The position numbers and the translations under genes were made by a program. A stretch of 64,000 nt of DNA from positions 744,001 through 808,000 of the forward strand of contig NZ_CP146614.1 of assembly GCF_037094685.1 (NCBI RefSeq), in the 5' to 3' direction. Within the stretch, counting starts at the first letter, position 1, and every line of letters starts with the position of its first letter. Under the pieces are notes generated by a model. The model saw nothing but the letters and a program-made list of their open reading frames with translations. It was not told the origin of the DNA and made no database searches. The stretch comes from Massilia sp. METH4. Its GTDB lineage: Bacteria; Pseudomonadota; Gammaproteobacteria; Burkholderiales; Burkholderiaceae_D. Shown here in pieces: positions 34,925 to 44,272 of this stretch.

Positions 34925-36721
34925 TTACCGGTTCGCCAGCACGGACTGTTCTTCGCGAGATAACATTTGCAACCTTTCGTTAATCTCGCGATAGCGCACG
35001 CCCAATTCCTCGGGCGGCAGGCCGGAGGAAAACAGCTGGTTCAACTCCGCCTTCAGTACATCCTGCTTCAGCTGGCGCACCGTGGCGATCAGCCAGAGCC
35101 GCTCCGCCTCGATATCCCATTCGTCGGCGGCGGCAATTTCACTGATCAGCGCATCATAGCCGGAGCCCTCTTCCTTCAATTGCTGGGCCAGCGCGGCAAA
35201 CGTGGCGCCTTCGCCAAAACCCTGGGCGGTCTGCACCAGATGCACCAGGTGCTCGCTCTGCTCCGGCCCGAACTGGCGGAACGCTTCCAAAGCCGCTTCG
35301 TCCAGTTCCAGCGCCAGCGACGGGTAGGCGATGAGGCAGCGGATGATCTTCAGCTCCAGCCCCACGGGCTCCTGCCGTTTGCTCTTGGGCGGCGCCTTGC
35401 GGCTCGCCGCCACCGGCTTGGACAGCTCGAACAGCGCCTCGATCTCGCCGGGCGTGCTCTGCGTCATCGCCGCCAGGCCGCGCACGATCTGCAACCGCAA
35501 TGCGGACGGCGCCATGGCCTGCAGCATCGGCTTCGCGTCGAACTGCACGCGGGCACGGCCTTCCGGCTCGTCCAGGTCGTGCTCGCCCTGCGCTTCGCGC
35601 AACAGGAACTGCGACAGCGGCATCGCCTCGTGCACCTGCTGCTCGAAGGCCGGCGCGCCGTATTCCCGGATATAACTGTCGGGATCGTGCTCGGACGGCA
35701 AGAACAGGAACTTGATCGTCTTGTCGTCGGCCGCGTACGGCAGGCAAGCTTCCAGTGCGCGCCGGGCCGCCTTGCGGCCGGCCCGGTCGCCGTCGAAACT
35801 GAAGACCACGTTGTCGGTCTGGCGCAACAGCTTTTGCACGTGGATCGGCGTACAGGCGGTTCCCAAGGTGGCCACCGCCTGCGGAAAGCCCATCTGGGCC
35901 AGCGCCACCACATCCATATAGCCCTCGGTCACCAGCACATAGCCCGCGTCGCGAATCGCCTGGCGTGCCTCGAACAGGCCATACAGTTCCGAACCCTTTG
36001 AAAATAAAGGCGTTTCGGGAGAATTCAAGTACTTTGGCTCGCCCTGCTCCATGATTCGCCCGCCAAAGGCAATCACCTGCCCTTTGGTATTGCGTATCGG
36101 GAACATCACGCGTTCGCGGAAGCGGTCGTAGCGCTTGATGTGGCGGCCTTCCTCGTCGACCTTGTCGATGACGAGGCCGGCTTCGGCCAGCACGGGCGCA
36201 TCGTATTGCGGGAACACGGCGCGCAGGTTGTCCCAGCCCTCGGGCGCATAGCCGAGCGCGAAGCGGGCGGCAATCTCGCCCGTCAGGCCGCGGCCCTTCA
36301 GGTAGGCGATCGCGGCCGGCGCCTTGCGCAGCTGGGCTTTATAAAAGTCGGCGGCCTGGGTCATCGCGTCGGACAGCGCCAGGCTTTGCGCCTGCATCTG
36401 CGCGCGCTGGGCCGGCGGGATCTTGTCGTCCTGCTCCGGCACCACCATGCCCACGCTCTGGGCCAGGTCCTTCACGGCATCGACGAAGCCCATGCCGGAA
36501 TATTCGATCAGGAAACCGATCGCCGTGCCGTGCGCCTGGCAGCCGAAGCAGTGATAGAACTGCTTGGTGGGGCTGACGGTGAAGCTCGGCGATTTTTCGT
36601 TATGGAACGGGCACAGGCCCTGGTAATTGGCGCCACCCTTTTTCAGCTGTACGTAGCGCCCCACCACGTCCACGATGTCGACGCGGTTCAGCAAGTCGGA
36701 GATGAAGGATTGTGGAATCAC
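34925..36721 (-). CDS. dnaG: DNA primase DnaG
   Basis: 598 aa. CHC2 zinc finger CPFHNEKSPSFTV with YHCFGC at about 37-64, primase core with KGRGLTGEIAARFALGYAP and RFRERVMFPIRN, TOPRIM motif VTEGYMDVVAL plus FDGDRAGRKAA, and a helical C-terminal DnaB-interacting region. Makes RNA primers at the replication fork. GTG start. Second-last gene of the macromolecular synthesis block. Confidence 0.96.
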   Translation of the reverse strand: MIPQSFISDLLNRVDIVDVVGRYVQLKKGGANYQGLCPFHNEKSPSFTVSPTKQFYHCFGCQAHGTAIGFLIEYSGMGFVDAVKDLAQSVGMVVPEQDDKIPPAQRAQMQAQSLALSDAMTQAADFYKAQLRKAPAAIAYLKGRGLTGEIAARFALGYAPEGWDNLRAVFPQYDAPVLAEAGLVIDKVDEEGRHIKRYDRFRERVMFPIRNTKGQVIAFGGRIMEQGEPKYLNSPETPLFSKGSELYGLFEARQAIRDAGYVLVTEGYMDVVALAQMGFPQAVATLGTACTPIHVQKLLRQTDNVVFSFDGDRAGRKAARRALEACLPYAADDKTIKFLFLPSEHDPDSYIREYGAPAFEQQVHEAMPLSQFLLREAQGEHDLDEPEGRARVQFDAKPMLQAMAPSALRLQIVRGLAAMTQSTPGEIEALFELSKPVAASRKAPPKSKRQEPVGLELKIIRCLIAYPSLALELDEAALEAFRQFGPEQSEHLVHLVQTAQGFGEGATFAALAQQLKEEGSGYDALISEIAAADEWDIEAERLWLIATVRQLKQDVLKAELNQLFSSGLPPEELGVRYREINERLQMLSREEQSVLANR

Positions 36722-36829
36722 TGTGGCAACCGCGGTTCTTCCATGTTGTTACGGATCAGGCTATAACGCCGCGCCGGGCTGGAATTTGATCGGCCTCAAT
36801 GCGCGGCGGCAGGCAAGCTCAGGCACCAA

Positions 36830-37279
36830 TCAGGCGCCCGTGAGGGCCTTCTTGACGAGGCCGGATACCACGGTCATGTCGGCACGGCCGGCCAGCTTCG
36901 GCTTCAGGATAGCCATGACCTTGCCCATGTCCTGCGGGCCGGCGGCACCGGACTCGGCCACGGCGGCCTTCACTTCGGCGGCGATCTCGTCATCCGACAG
37001 GCCGGCCGGCATGTAGGCGGACAGCACGGCCAGTTCGGCCTTCTCGATGTCGGCCAGGTCGGCCCGGCCGCCCGCTTCGAATTGCGTGATCGAATCCTTG
37101 CGCTGCTTGATCATCTTCTCGACAACGGCCACGACCTGCGTATCGTTCAGCTCGATCTGCTCGTCCACTTCCTTGCGCTTGATCTCGGCCAGCAGCAGGC
37201 GGATCGTGGCCAGCTTGCCGGCCTCCTTGGCGCGCATGGCGGTTTTCATGTCATCGGAAATCTGGGCTTTCAGGCTCAT
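36830..37279 (-). CDS. yqeY: GatB/YqeY domain-containing protein
   Basis: 149 aa. The family features MKTAMRAKEAGKLATIRLLLAEIKRKEVDE, QFEAGGRADLADIEKAELAVLSAYMP and MGKVMAILKPKLAGRADMTVVSGLVKKAL are complete. The domain resembles the tRNA-binding tail of GatB; its role in the cell is not settled. Sits between rpsU and dnaG, as in most proteobacteria. Confidence 0.93.
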   Translation of the reverse strand: MSLKAQISDDMKTAMRAKEAGKLATIRLLLAEIKRKEVDEQIELNDTQVVAVVEKMIKQRKDSITQFEAGGRADLADIEKAELAVLSAYMPAGLSDDEIAAEVKAAVAESGAAGPQDMGKVMAILKPKLAGRADMTVVSGLVKKALTGA

Positions 37280-37402
37280 GGGGTCCTCGAAAATGGTGCG
37301 GTAAAGACGAAAAACCCGCTGCGGACGATGCCGGAGCGGGCGGACGCGACACGCGGACCGGAGGCGAATGCGCCGTCGACGGCCCGGTCAGTGCAGCGAG
37401 AA

Positions 37403-37615
37403 TTAGTACAGCTTCTTCGGCAGTTGCTGGCTGCGGATGCGCTTGTAGTGACGCTTCACGGCAGCGGCCAGCTTGCGCTTGCGCTCTGCGGTCGGCTTTT
37501 CGTAGAACTCGCGTGCGCGCAGTTCGGTCAGCAGGCCGGTTTTTTCAATGGTGCGCTTGAAGCGGCGCATGGCAACTTCGAACGGCTCGTTTTCTTTAAG
37601 GCGGATAGTGGTCAT
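37403..37615 (-). CDS. rpsU: 30S ribosomal protein S21
   Basis: 70 aa, very basic, complete S21 ([20 protein letters not shown]). Needed for initiation on the 30S subunit. The start is the ATG MTTIRL; an upstream in-frame codon adds four residues not found in the family. Preceded by a good sigma-70 promoter; first gene of the block with yqeY, dnaG and rpoD. Confidence 0.96.
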   Translation of the reverse strand: MTTIRLKENEPFEVAMRRFKRTIEKTGLLTELRAREFYEKPTAERKRKLAAAVKRHYKRIRSQQLPKKLY

Positions 37616-37656
37616 GTAAAAATTCAAACCGTTAGAGGGTTTTTAGGAAGACAGCG

Positions 37657-37685
37657 ATAATAGCAGCATTTGTCCAGACAGACAA
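37657..37685 (-). promoter_or_regulatory. sigma-70 promoter of rpsU
   Basis: Minus strand TTGTCT (37680-37685), 17-base spacer, TATTAT (37657-37662), 42 bases before the rpsU start. Confidence 0.55.
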
Positions 37686-37762
37686 GAGGCTTCGTGCCTA
37701 CCCGCTAACATCCGAACAGAGTGAAACCGGCGCGCAACAGCGCTGCCGGGTCACGAATGATA

Positions 37763-38971
37763 TCAGACTGCCAGCCCCGCGGCCACCCCGGAAGCCCAGG
37801 CCCACTGGAAGTTGTAGCCTCCCAGCCACCCGGTCACGTCGACGCTTTCGCCAATGAAATACAGGCCGGGCACCCCGTTGACCATCATCGTCTGCTGCGA
37901 CAGTTCCTTCGTGTCGACGCCGCCGCGCGTGACCTCGGCCTTGCGGTACCCTTCCGAGCCGTTCGGCGTGATGGTCCACCCGTTGATGGCCTGGCCGAGC
38001 CGGCGCAACTGGGCGTCGGGCATGTCCGCCAGCCGCGCATCGGCATGGAAACCGTGCGCCTGCAGCAGGCCTTCGGCCAGCCGGGCAGGCAGCCATTGCG
38101 CCAGCACATTGCCCAGGTGCTTCTTGATCGTGCCCTTCCCTTCGATCAGCGTGGCGGCCACGTCCAGCTCCGGCAGCAGGTTGATGGTGATCGGCGTGCC
38201 GGGTTGCCAGAAGCTGGAAATCTGCAGGATCGCCGGGCCGGACAGGCCGCGGTGCGTGAACAGCAGGTCCTCGCGAAAGCGCGCGCCGGTAGCCTTGCGG
38301 CCCTTCAGCGTGCCGGTCTCCACATCGACTTCCAGCGACACGCCGGCCAGCGGCACGAACGGTTGCCATTGCTGGGCATCGAAGGTGAGCGGCACCAGCG
38401 CCGGGCGGGGCTCGATCAGGCCCAAGCCGAACTGCTTCGCGATCCGGTAGCCGAAATCGGTGGCGCCGATCTTCGGGATCGACAGGCCGCCGGTGGCGAT
38501 CACGACGGACTCGGCGATGAAGGTGCCTGCTTGCGTCTGGACATGGAATTGCTCCCCTTCCTTCGCCACCCCTTGCACGCTGGTCGGCATGCGCCAGCGC
38601 ACGTTGCCGGCGTCGCATTCGGCCTTCAGCATGTCGATGATGCGCTCGGCCGAATCGTCGCAGAACAGCTGGCCCTTGTGCTTTTCATGCCAGGCGATGC
38701 GGTATTTCTTCACCAGCGCGAGGAAATCCTGCGGCGTGTAGCGCGACAGTGCGCTCTTCACGAAATGCGGGTTCTCGGACAGGAAGTTCGCTGGCCCGGC
38801 GTTGATATTGGTGAAATTGCAGCGCCCGCCGCCGGAGATGCGGATCTTCTCGGCCAGCTTTTCGGCATGGTCGACGAGCACGACACGCCTGCCGCGCTGG
38901 CCGGCCGCCGCGGCGCACATCATCCCGGCCGCGCCCGCGCCAATTACCACTACGTCAAACCGTTCCGCCAT
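37763..38971 (-). CDS. BaiN/HI0933-like NAD(P)/FAD-dependent oxidoreductase
   Basis: 402 aa flavoprotein. FAD motif VVVIGAGAAGMMCAAAAGQRG at the N-terminus, the family signature KIRISGGGRCNFTN, a second FAD contact VIATGGLSIPKIGATDFGY, and the C-terminal GLYFIGESVDVTGWLGGYNFQWAWASG. Also called aminoacetone oxidase family or YhiN. Physiological role unknown. Cytosolic. Follows ybiB in the same direction after 35 bases. Confidence 0.9.
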   Translation of the reverse strand: MAERFDVVVIGAGAAGMMCAAAAGQRGRRVVLVDHAEKLAEKIRISGGGRCNFTNINAGPANFLSENPHFVKSALSRYTPQDFLALVKKYRIAWHEKHKGQLFCDDSAERIIDMLKAECDAGNVRWRMPTSVQGVAKEGEQFHVQTQAGTFIAESVVIATGGLSIPKIGATDFGYRIAKQFGLGLIEPRPALVPLTFDAQQWQPFVPLAGVSLEVDVETGTLKGRKATGARFREDLLFTHRGLSGPAILQISSFWQPGTPITINLLPELDVAATLIEGKGTIKKHLGNVLAQWLPARLAEGLLQAHGFHADARLADMPDAQLRRLGQAINGWTITPNGSEGYRKAEVTRGGVDTKELSQQTMMVNGVPGLYFIGESVDVTGWLGGYNFQWAWASGVAAGLAV

Positions 38972-39006
38972 CGCATCCGCCTGCCAGTCAAACCGGGCAT
39001 TGTACT

Positions 39007-39993
39007 TCAGCCGTGGCGGGTGCGCAGTTCGCGGGCGACGGTGACGATGTGCCCGACCTGCTGGGCGATCGGGTCGGGGACCGGCACGTCGCCGCGCAGC
39101 ACCGACTGGATCCAGGCGGCGGTGGCGGCGGCGCTCTTGTCTTCGGGCAGCGCGGGTTCGGCCTCGGCGATCATCTGGCGCTCCACGAGCACGGTGCGCT
39201 CGCCGTCGTGGAACCAGTCGATCTTCTGCGCCTTGTTGGCGTTGGCCACCGTTTCCCCCTCGGTGCCGCGCATCAGGAAGGCGTCGCCGCGCGCACGGGG
39301 GGCCGCCGTGGTGAAGTATTCGCCCAGCGTTTCCAGGTATTCCGGGTGCGTGTACGACACGAGCCGCAAGGCAGGGCCGGCGAACGGTTGCAGGATCTTG
39401 ACGATCGTGTGCGTGGAGTTGCGCACGCCGAGGATGCGCCGCAGCGACAGTTGATGGGCCAGCTTGGGCGCCAGCGTGTCGATGGTGATGAAACCGACAT
39501 GGCCATCAGCCAGCGCCCGCTCCGCGTCCGCGGCGGTGACTGCGGCGCCAATGCCCAGTTCGGCCAGCACCTCGGCGGTGGCGACGCGGCCCACGTCGTG
39601 CGGCACGCCGTGCACCAGCACGGGCACGCCCTCGCGCGCCAGCAGCAGCGCGAGCAAGGCCGTCAGATTGGCCATCTTGCGCGCGCCGTTATACGTGGGA
39701 ATCAGCACGGGCGCGTAGGGGCCGGCGGGCGCCTGCAAGGGCGCGAACGAGGCTTCGGCCGCATCGAGGAACCCGGCCAGCTCGTCCACGGACTCGCCCT
39801 TGATGCGCATCGCCAGCAGGATGCCGCCCAGTTCCAGGTCGGAGACGCGGCCGTCCAGCATCGCTTGATACAGGGTGAAGGCGTCGGTGCGGCTCATGCT
39901 GCGGGCGCCTTTGACGCCGCGGCCGATTTCCTTGATGAACGGCGCGGCCGCGAATGGAGACGATTCGGGTGGGATTGTGTTTTCGATACTCAT
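39007..39993 (-). CDS. ybiB: YbiB, anthranilate phosphoribosyltransferase-fold DNA-binding protein
   Basis: 328 aa. IKEIGRGVKGARSMSRTDAFTLYQAML and ELGGILLAMRIKGES are the TrpD-type helical N-domain, and IPTYNGARKMANLTALLALLLAREGVPVLVHG with LGVRNSTHTIVKILQPF are the YbiB version of the catalytic domain. The trpD active-site glycine and serine loops are altered, so it is not the tryptophan enzyme. E. coli YbiB binds nucleic acid and is SOS-controlled. Divergent from aroG. Confidence 0.88.
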   Translation of the reverse strand: MSIENTIPPESSPFAAAPFIKEIGRGVKGARSMSRTDAFTLYQAMLDGRVSDLELGGILLAMRIKGESVDELAGFLDAAEASFAPLQAPAGPYAPVLIPTYNGARKMANLTALLALLLAREGVPVLVHGVPHDVGRVATAEVLAELGIGAAVTAADAERALADGHVGFITIDTLAPKLAHQLSLRRILGVRNSTHTIVKILQPFAGPALRLVSYTHPEYLETLGEYFTTAAPRARGDAFLMRGTEGETVANANKAQKIDWFHDGERTVLVERQMIAEAEPALPEDKSAAATAAWIQSVLRGDVPVPDPIAQQVGHIVTVARELRTRHG

Positions 39994-40077
39994 GGAAACA
40001 GCTTACCGCATTTCGGCTACACTAATCGACTACCCATCGAAAGATGAAGCAGACAGAGCCCTACGCAGGGAAGCCAA

Positions 40078-41148
40078 ATGAATGAAGCCATGATTGCCCC
40101 CGATCTCGAAAACATCAACGTTACCTCGTTCGCGCCCATGCCCACGCCGGCCGAACTGCATGCGAAACTGCCGCTGACGGAGAAAGCGTCCGCCACCGTC
40201 ACCAAGGGCCGCGAAGACTTGCGCAATATCCTCGACCGCAAGGACAAGCGCCTGTTCGTCGTGGTCGGCCCGTGCTCGATCCACGATCCTGTTGCCGGCC
40301 TGGACTATGCGCGCCGCCTGAAGGCGCTGCAGGAAGAGGTGAAGGACACGATGCTGCTCGTGATGCGGGTGTATTTCGAGAAGCCGCGTACGACCACCGG
40401 CTGGAAGGGCTATATCAACGACCCGTTCATGGATGACTCGTTCCGCGTGGACATCGGCATGGAAAAGGCGCGCCAGTTTCTGCTGGACGTGTGCGAACTG
40501 GGCCTGCCGACGGCGACCGAGGCGCTGGACCCAATCTCGCCGCAATACCTGGGCGACCTGATCGCCTGGACGGCGATCGGCGCGCGCACCACGGAATCGC
40601 AGACGCATCGCGAAATGTCGTCCGGCCTGTCGACGCCGGTCGGCTTCAAGAATGGCACCGACGGCGATATCGGCATCGCCATCAACGCGATCCTGTCGGC
40701 CGCCAATCCGCACGCCTTCCTGGGCATCAATGGCGAAGGCAATGTGGCCGTCGTGCGCACGCGCGGCAATGCCTACGGCCACGTGGTGCTGCGCGGCGGC
40801 GATGGCCGGCCGAACTACGATTCCGTGTCGGTGACGATCGCCGAACAGGCGCTTGCCAAGGCCAAGCTGCCGACCAATATCGTGGTGGACTGCTCGCACG
40901 CGAACAGCTACAAGAAGCCGGAGCTGCAACCGCTGGTGATGACGGACGTGATCAACCAGATCGTCCACGGCAACCGTTCGCTGGTGGGCGTGATGATCGA
41001 GTCGAACATCTGCGCCGGCAACCAGAAGATCCCGGCCGACCTCTCCGAGCTCAAGTACGGCTGCTCGGTGACGGACGCGTGCATCGACTGGGATACCACG
41101 GTGCAGATGCTCAAGCAGGCCGACGCGGAACTGCGCGGCCGCCCCTGA
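40078..41148 (+). CDS. aroG: 3-deoxy-7-phosphoheptulonate synthase (DAHP synthase, AroG type)
   Basis: 356 aa, type I alpha DAHP synthase. LFVVVGPCSIHDPVAGLDYA, MRVYFEKPRTTTGWKG, GARTTESQTHREMSSGLSTPVGFKNGTDG, VVDCSHANSYK and VGVMIESNI include the metal and PEP-binding residues. It makes DAHP from PEP and erythrose 4-phosphate, the first shikimate step. Which aromatic amino acid inhibits it cannot be told here. GGGAAG lies just before the start. Converges on the Rieske gene with two bases between. Confidence 0.95.
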   Translation: MNEAMIAPDLENINVTSFAPMPTPAELHAKLPLTEKASATVTKGREDLRNILDRKDKRLFVVVGPCSIHDPVAGLDYARRLKALQEEVKDTMLLVMRVYFEKPRTTTGWKGYINDPFMDDSFRVDIGMEKARQFLLDVCELGLPTATEALDPISPQYLGDLIAWTAIGARTTESQTHREMSSGLSTPVGFKNGTDGDIGIAINAILSAANPHAFLGINGEGNVAVVRTRGNAYGHVVLRGGDGRPNYDSVSVTIAEQALAKAKLPTNIVVDCSHANSYKKPELQPLVMTDVINQIVHGNRSLVGVMIESNICAGNQKIPADLSELKYGCSVTDACIDWDTTVQMLKQADAELRGRP

Positions 41149-41150
41149 CG

Positions 41151-41561
41151 CTATAGATACGTGCCGACCAGCGGCGCCACGCCATAGGTGCCGGCCAACG
41201 CCGCTTCGGCGCGGCTGGCCGGCGCGTTCAGCTCCAGCAGGTCGAGGTAGACCTTGCCGTCCTCTACCTTGACGGCATAGCGCCGCGTGCATCCCTGCTC
41301 GGGCGCCACGGCACAGCCCGTCTCCAGCGCGATATTCCACTGATGCCGCGGGCACTGCACATGCTCGCCCGACACGAGGCCCGGCGACAGCGGCCCGCCC
41401 TGGTGCGGGCAACTGTCCAGCAATGCGAAGATGCGATCGTCCACGGTGCGGAACACCGCCACGCCGGGCAACTCCTGCCACGCCAGGCCGCGCGGCACGT
41501 GATGCGCGCCTCCCGGCGGAATATCCTTGACCTTGCAAACCATTTTCCAGTGCTCGGGCAT
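41151..41561 (-). CDS. NirD-like Rieske 2Fe-2S protein
   Basis: 136 aa. The Rieske box CPHQGGPLSPGLVSGEHVQ then CPRHQW gives the Cys-x-His and Cys-x2-His ligands; DIPPGGAHHV at the N-terminus fits nitrite reductase small subunit proteins and related ferredoxins. Start is the ATG MPEHWKM, with GGGAGGAG upstream. No large nitrite reductase subunit is near, so it may serve as a stand-alone ferredoxin for an oxygenase or reductase elsewhere. Confidence 0.82.
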   Translation of the reverse strand: MPEHWKMVCKVKDIPPGGAHHVPRGLAWQELPGVAVFRTVDDRIFALLDSCPHQGGPLSPGLVSGEHVQCPRHQWNIALETGCAVAPEQGCTRRYAVKVEDGKVYLDLLELNAPASRAEAALAGTYGVAPLVGTYL

Positions 41562-41804
41562 TGCCTCTCCTCCCACGGCTTCTTGCCGCAACACGGGAGA
41601 AGTAGCAAGAGCAATGCCATCGCCAGGACAATAAAGCTCACCGCCGCGGCACGCGGCCGCACTGCCGCGGTGCGGGAGCGCCCCGCGCTGTGGCGCAAGT
41701 GCCACTACGGCCGAGGCCGTGTCCCCCTGGTGGTGGAGCAGGGGTTTCGCAGAGCACTGCTCTGCGCCGGCGGAACGGTGCAGCCATGCAAGGCTGCACT
41801 CCCT

Positions 41805-41831
41805 CCAGGCACCGTGAGACACAAGCTCATG
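41805..41831. repeat. degenerate half of the 41.9 kb hairpin repeat
   Basis: CCAGGCACCGTGAGACAC, then AAGCTCATG, matches CCTGGCACCGAGAGACAC, then GGACTCATC, at 41905-41931 with a few changes. It looks like a decayed or partial copy of the same element. Confidence 0.55.
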
Positions 41832-41886
41832 TGTTGCGCAATGGCTGACCTCTTCAATATCAATCGCTTACGTTGCAAACATTGTT

Positions 41887-41928
41887 GAGTCCGTGTCTTC
41901 GGTGCCTGGCACCGAGAGACACGGACTC
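41887..41928. repeat. 42-base hairpin element with GGTGCCTGGCACC core
   Basis: Outer arms GAGTCCGTGTCT and AGACACGGACTC are exact complements. The inner part TCGGTGCCTGGCACCGA is a palindrome around a single T. Together they form a stem of about 20 bp with one bulged G. No T-run follows, so it is not a standard terminator. Confidence 0.85.
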
Positions 41929-42005
41929 ATCCGCCAAAGGCCGGCTGAAACGCTTGCCGCTTTCCATTACAATGGCGGATTGCCCTTCAATATCAGCTGT
42001 TTACC

Positions 42006-43037
42006 ATGATCGTTCTCGGCGTCGAATCTTCCTGTGACGAAACCGGCCTGGCCCTGTATGACACGCGCCGCGGCCTGCTGTCGCATGCGCTGCACTCGCA
42101 GGTGGCGATGCACGAGGAATATGGCGGCGTGGTACCGGAGCTGGCCTCGCGCGACCATATCCGCCGCGCCATCCCGCTTCTCCAGCAGACGCTGCAAGGA
42201 GCCGGCATTGCCGCGGCCGACGTCGATGCCATCGCCTACACGCAGGGCCCGGGCCTGGCCGGCGCGCTGCTGGTCGGCTCGTCGATCGCGTGCAGCCTGG
42301 GGCTGGCGCTGGACAAGCCCGTGCTCGGCATCCACCACCTGGAAGGCCACCTGCTCTCGCCGCTGCTGGCGTCCGACCCGCCCGAGTTTCCCTTCGTCGC
42401 CCTGCTGGTGTCCGGCGGCCATACGCAGCTGATGCGCGTCGATGGCGTCGGCCAGTATGAACTGCTGGGCGAGACGCTGGACGATGCGGCCGGCGAAGCC
42501 TTCGACAAGTCGGCCAAGCTGCTGGGCCTGGGTTACCCGGGCGGCCCGGCCATTTCGCGGCTGGCCGAATTCGGCGACCCGGCCGCGTACAAGCTGCCGC
42601 GGCCCATGCTGCACTCGAAGGACTTGAATTTCAGCTTTTCCGGGCTGAAGACGGCCGTGCTGACCGTGGTGAAGAACCAGGGCGCGGCCAATGTGTGCGA
42701 ACAGGACAAGGCCAACATCGCACGCGGCTTCGTGGACGCGATCGTGGACGTGCTGGTGGCCAAGTGCGTGGCCGCCCTGAAGCAGACCGGGCTGAAGCGC
42801 CTGGTCATTGCCGGCGGCGTGGGCGCGAACAGCCAGCTGCGCGCCGCGTTGAACGCGGCGGCGGCGAAGAAGCGTTTCCGTGTGTACTACCCCGAGCTGG
42901 AGTTCTGCACCGATAACGGCGCGATGATTGCCTTTGCCGGCGCCATGCGACTGTCGATCAATCCCGGCGCCGCCCGGCGCGAGTATGCGTTCAATGTGCG
43001 CCCGCGCTGGCCGCTGGATGAATTACGGGTGATCTGA
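42006..43037 (+). CDS. tsaD: tRNA N6-threonylcarbamoyladenosine transferase TsaD
   Basis: 343 aa. ASKHA-fold protein with [17 protein letters not shown], metal-ligand motif [18 protein letters not shown] and VAGGVGAN-like [13 protein letters not shown]. It transfers threonylcarbamoyl to A37 of ANN-decoding tRNAs together with TsaB, TsaC and TsaE; tsaE is also in this window. Start [11 protein letters not shown] is the conserved N-terminus. Confidence 0.96.
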   Translation: MIVLGVESSCDETGLALYDTRRGLLSHALHSQVAMHEEYGGVVPELASRDHIRRAIPLLQQTLQGAGIAAADVDAIAYTQGPGLAGALLVGSSIACSLGLALDKPVLGIHHLEGHLLSPLLASDPPEFPFVALLVSGGHTQLMRVDGVGQYELLGETLDDAAGEAFDKSAKLLGLGYPGGPAISRLAEFGDPAAYKLPRPMLHSKDLNFSFSGLKTAVLTVVKNQGAANVCEQDKANIARGFVDAIVDVLVAKCVAALKQTGLKRLVIAGGVGANSQLRAALNAAAAKKRFRVYYPELEFCTDNGAMIAFAGAMRLSINPGAARREYAFNVRPRWPLDELRVI

Positions 43038-43064
43038 AACGAGGATGGTGGGCAGGACGGCGGC

Positions 43065-43250
43065 TCAAGCGCCGAGCAGGACTGCCGCCAACCCCACCAG
43101 GGCCAGCAGCCCGCCGGCCGCGACGACGCCGGTTTTCGCGTGTTTCTTGCGCATATCCTCCATGCGCTCGGCGCGCGCCGGCTTGGATGACTCGCGCTCG
43201 TGCTCGCGTTCTCGTGGCGCGGGCTTGGCTGGGGAAACCGATTCGCTCAT
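43065..43250 (-). CDS. small single-TM membrane protein
   Basis: 61 aa, not recognised. A charged N-terminal part rich in Arg, Glu and Lys (PREREHERESSKPARAERMEDM) leads to one C-terminal TM helix (TGVVAAGGLLALVGLAAVLL), so probably a tail-anchored protein. AGGAG seven bases before the ATG supports translation. Converges on tsaD. Confidence 0.65.
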   Translation of the reverse strand: MSESVSPAKPAPREREHERESSKPARAERMEDMRKKHAKTGVVAAGGLLALVGLAAVLLGA

Positions 43251-43371
43251 GATGCACTCCTGTGGGGATTTGTCTATACGAGACAATGTAGCAGCAATTG
43301 GCGTGCCATGGCCACGATTTTGAAACGGTCGTGGTCGCATTGACAATGGCCGAGTCTGCTTCCGCGTATCC

Positions 43372-44265
43372 TTAATGCATCTCCTGCGGCAGCGCTTCGC
43401 CGCACGCCTTGCAGAACCGCGCACCGGCTTCATGACCGGGCGCATGGCAACGGGTGCAGACACGCCCGGTGAGCGCCCGCATGCCGCGCTGGTGCGTGAT
43501 CTCCGAACTGATGATCCCGGTCGGCACGGCCAGGATGCCCCAGCCCAGCAGCATCATGAACGAGGCGATCGCGCGGCCGATATCCGTCTTCGGCACCAGG
43601 TCGCCGAAGCCGACCGTGGTCACGGTGGCGATGGCCCAGTACACCGCGGTCGGGATGCTCGTGAAGCCGTGCTGCGGCCCTTCGACCACGTACATTACCG
43701 TGCCCAGCAGGAACACGATCATGAACACGACGGACAGGAAGATCAGGATCTTGCGGCGGCTGGCCAGCAGCGCATTGCCCAGCATGCCATATTCCTGGAT
43801 GTACTGCGTCAGCTTCAGGATGCGGAAGATGCGCAGCAGCCGCAGGATCCGCACATCCAGCAGCACGTGCGAGCCGGGAATGAACAGCGAAACATAGCTG
43901 GGCACCACCGACATCAGGTCGATGATGCCGAAAAAGCTGCGCGCATAACGGTCGGGCCGCCGCACGCACAGGAGCCGGCCGATGTATTCGACCGTGAACA
44001 GGAAGGTGAAGATCCATTCCGAAATGAACAGCCAGTGGCCGTAGGACTTCGCGACGGACTCGATCGATGTCAGCACCACCGTGACGACCGACAGCACGAT
44101 GGCACCGATCAGCACCAGGTCGAAGATCTGCCCCTTGCGCGTATGCGATTCGAAGATGACTTCGTACAGTTCCTCGCGCCAGCCGCCCTCGGGCTTGCCG
44201 AAGCGCTGGTTCGGGTCGGCCGATTGCTCGGGCGGCGCGGGAGCCTTGGACGGACGGACGTTCAT
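43372..44265 (-). CDS. voltage-gated-type potassium channel with C-terminal zinc ribbon
   Basis: 297 aa. Six TM segments of the Kv type: an S4-like helix with regularly spaced arginines (RILRLLRIFRILKL, about 139-152), a pore loop with selectivity filter TVGFGD (217-222) and S6 ending near SSEIT. The tail has four cysteines (270, 273, 285, 288) in CTRC and CKAC pairs, a zinc-ribbon pattern unusual for this channel class. It begins seven bases after the stop of the upstream membrane hydrolase gene, so the two probably form an operon. Confidence 0.88.
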   Translation of the reverse strand: MNVRPSKAPAPPEQSADPNQRFGKPEGGWREELYEVIFESHTRKGQIFDLVLIGAIVLSVVTVVLTSIESVAKSYGHWLFISEWIFTFLFTVEYIGRLLCVRRPDRYARSFFGIIDLMSVVPSYVSLFIPGSHVLLDVRILRLLRIFRILKLTQYIQEYGMLGNALLASRRKILIFLSVVFMIVFLLGTVMYVVEGPQHGFTSIPTAVYWAIATVTTVGFGDLVPKTDIGRAIASFMMLLGWGILAVPTGIISSEITHQRGMRALTGRVCTRCHAPGHEAGARFCKACGEALPQEMH

Positions 44266-44272
44266 GGGGCGT

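Larger units (their letters stand above)
41562..42005. other. intergenic region with hairpin repeats upstream of tsaD
   Basis: About 440 bases. No gene is supported. Contains GCAGCC-ATGCAA-GGCTGC, a degenerate repeat at 41805 and a long hairpin at 41887. The last stretch is AT-richer and should hold the tsaD promoter. Confidence 0.5.
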
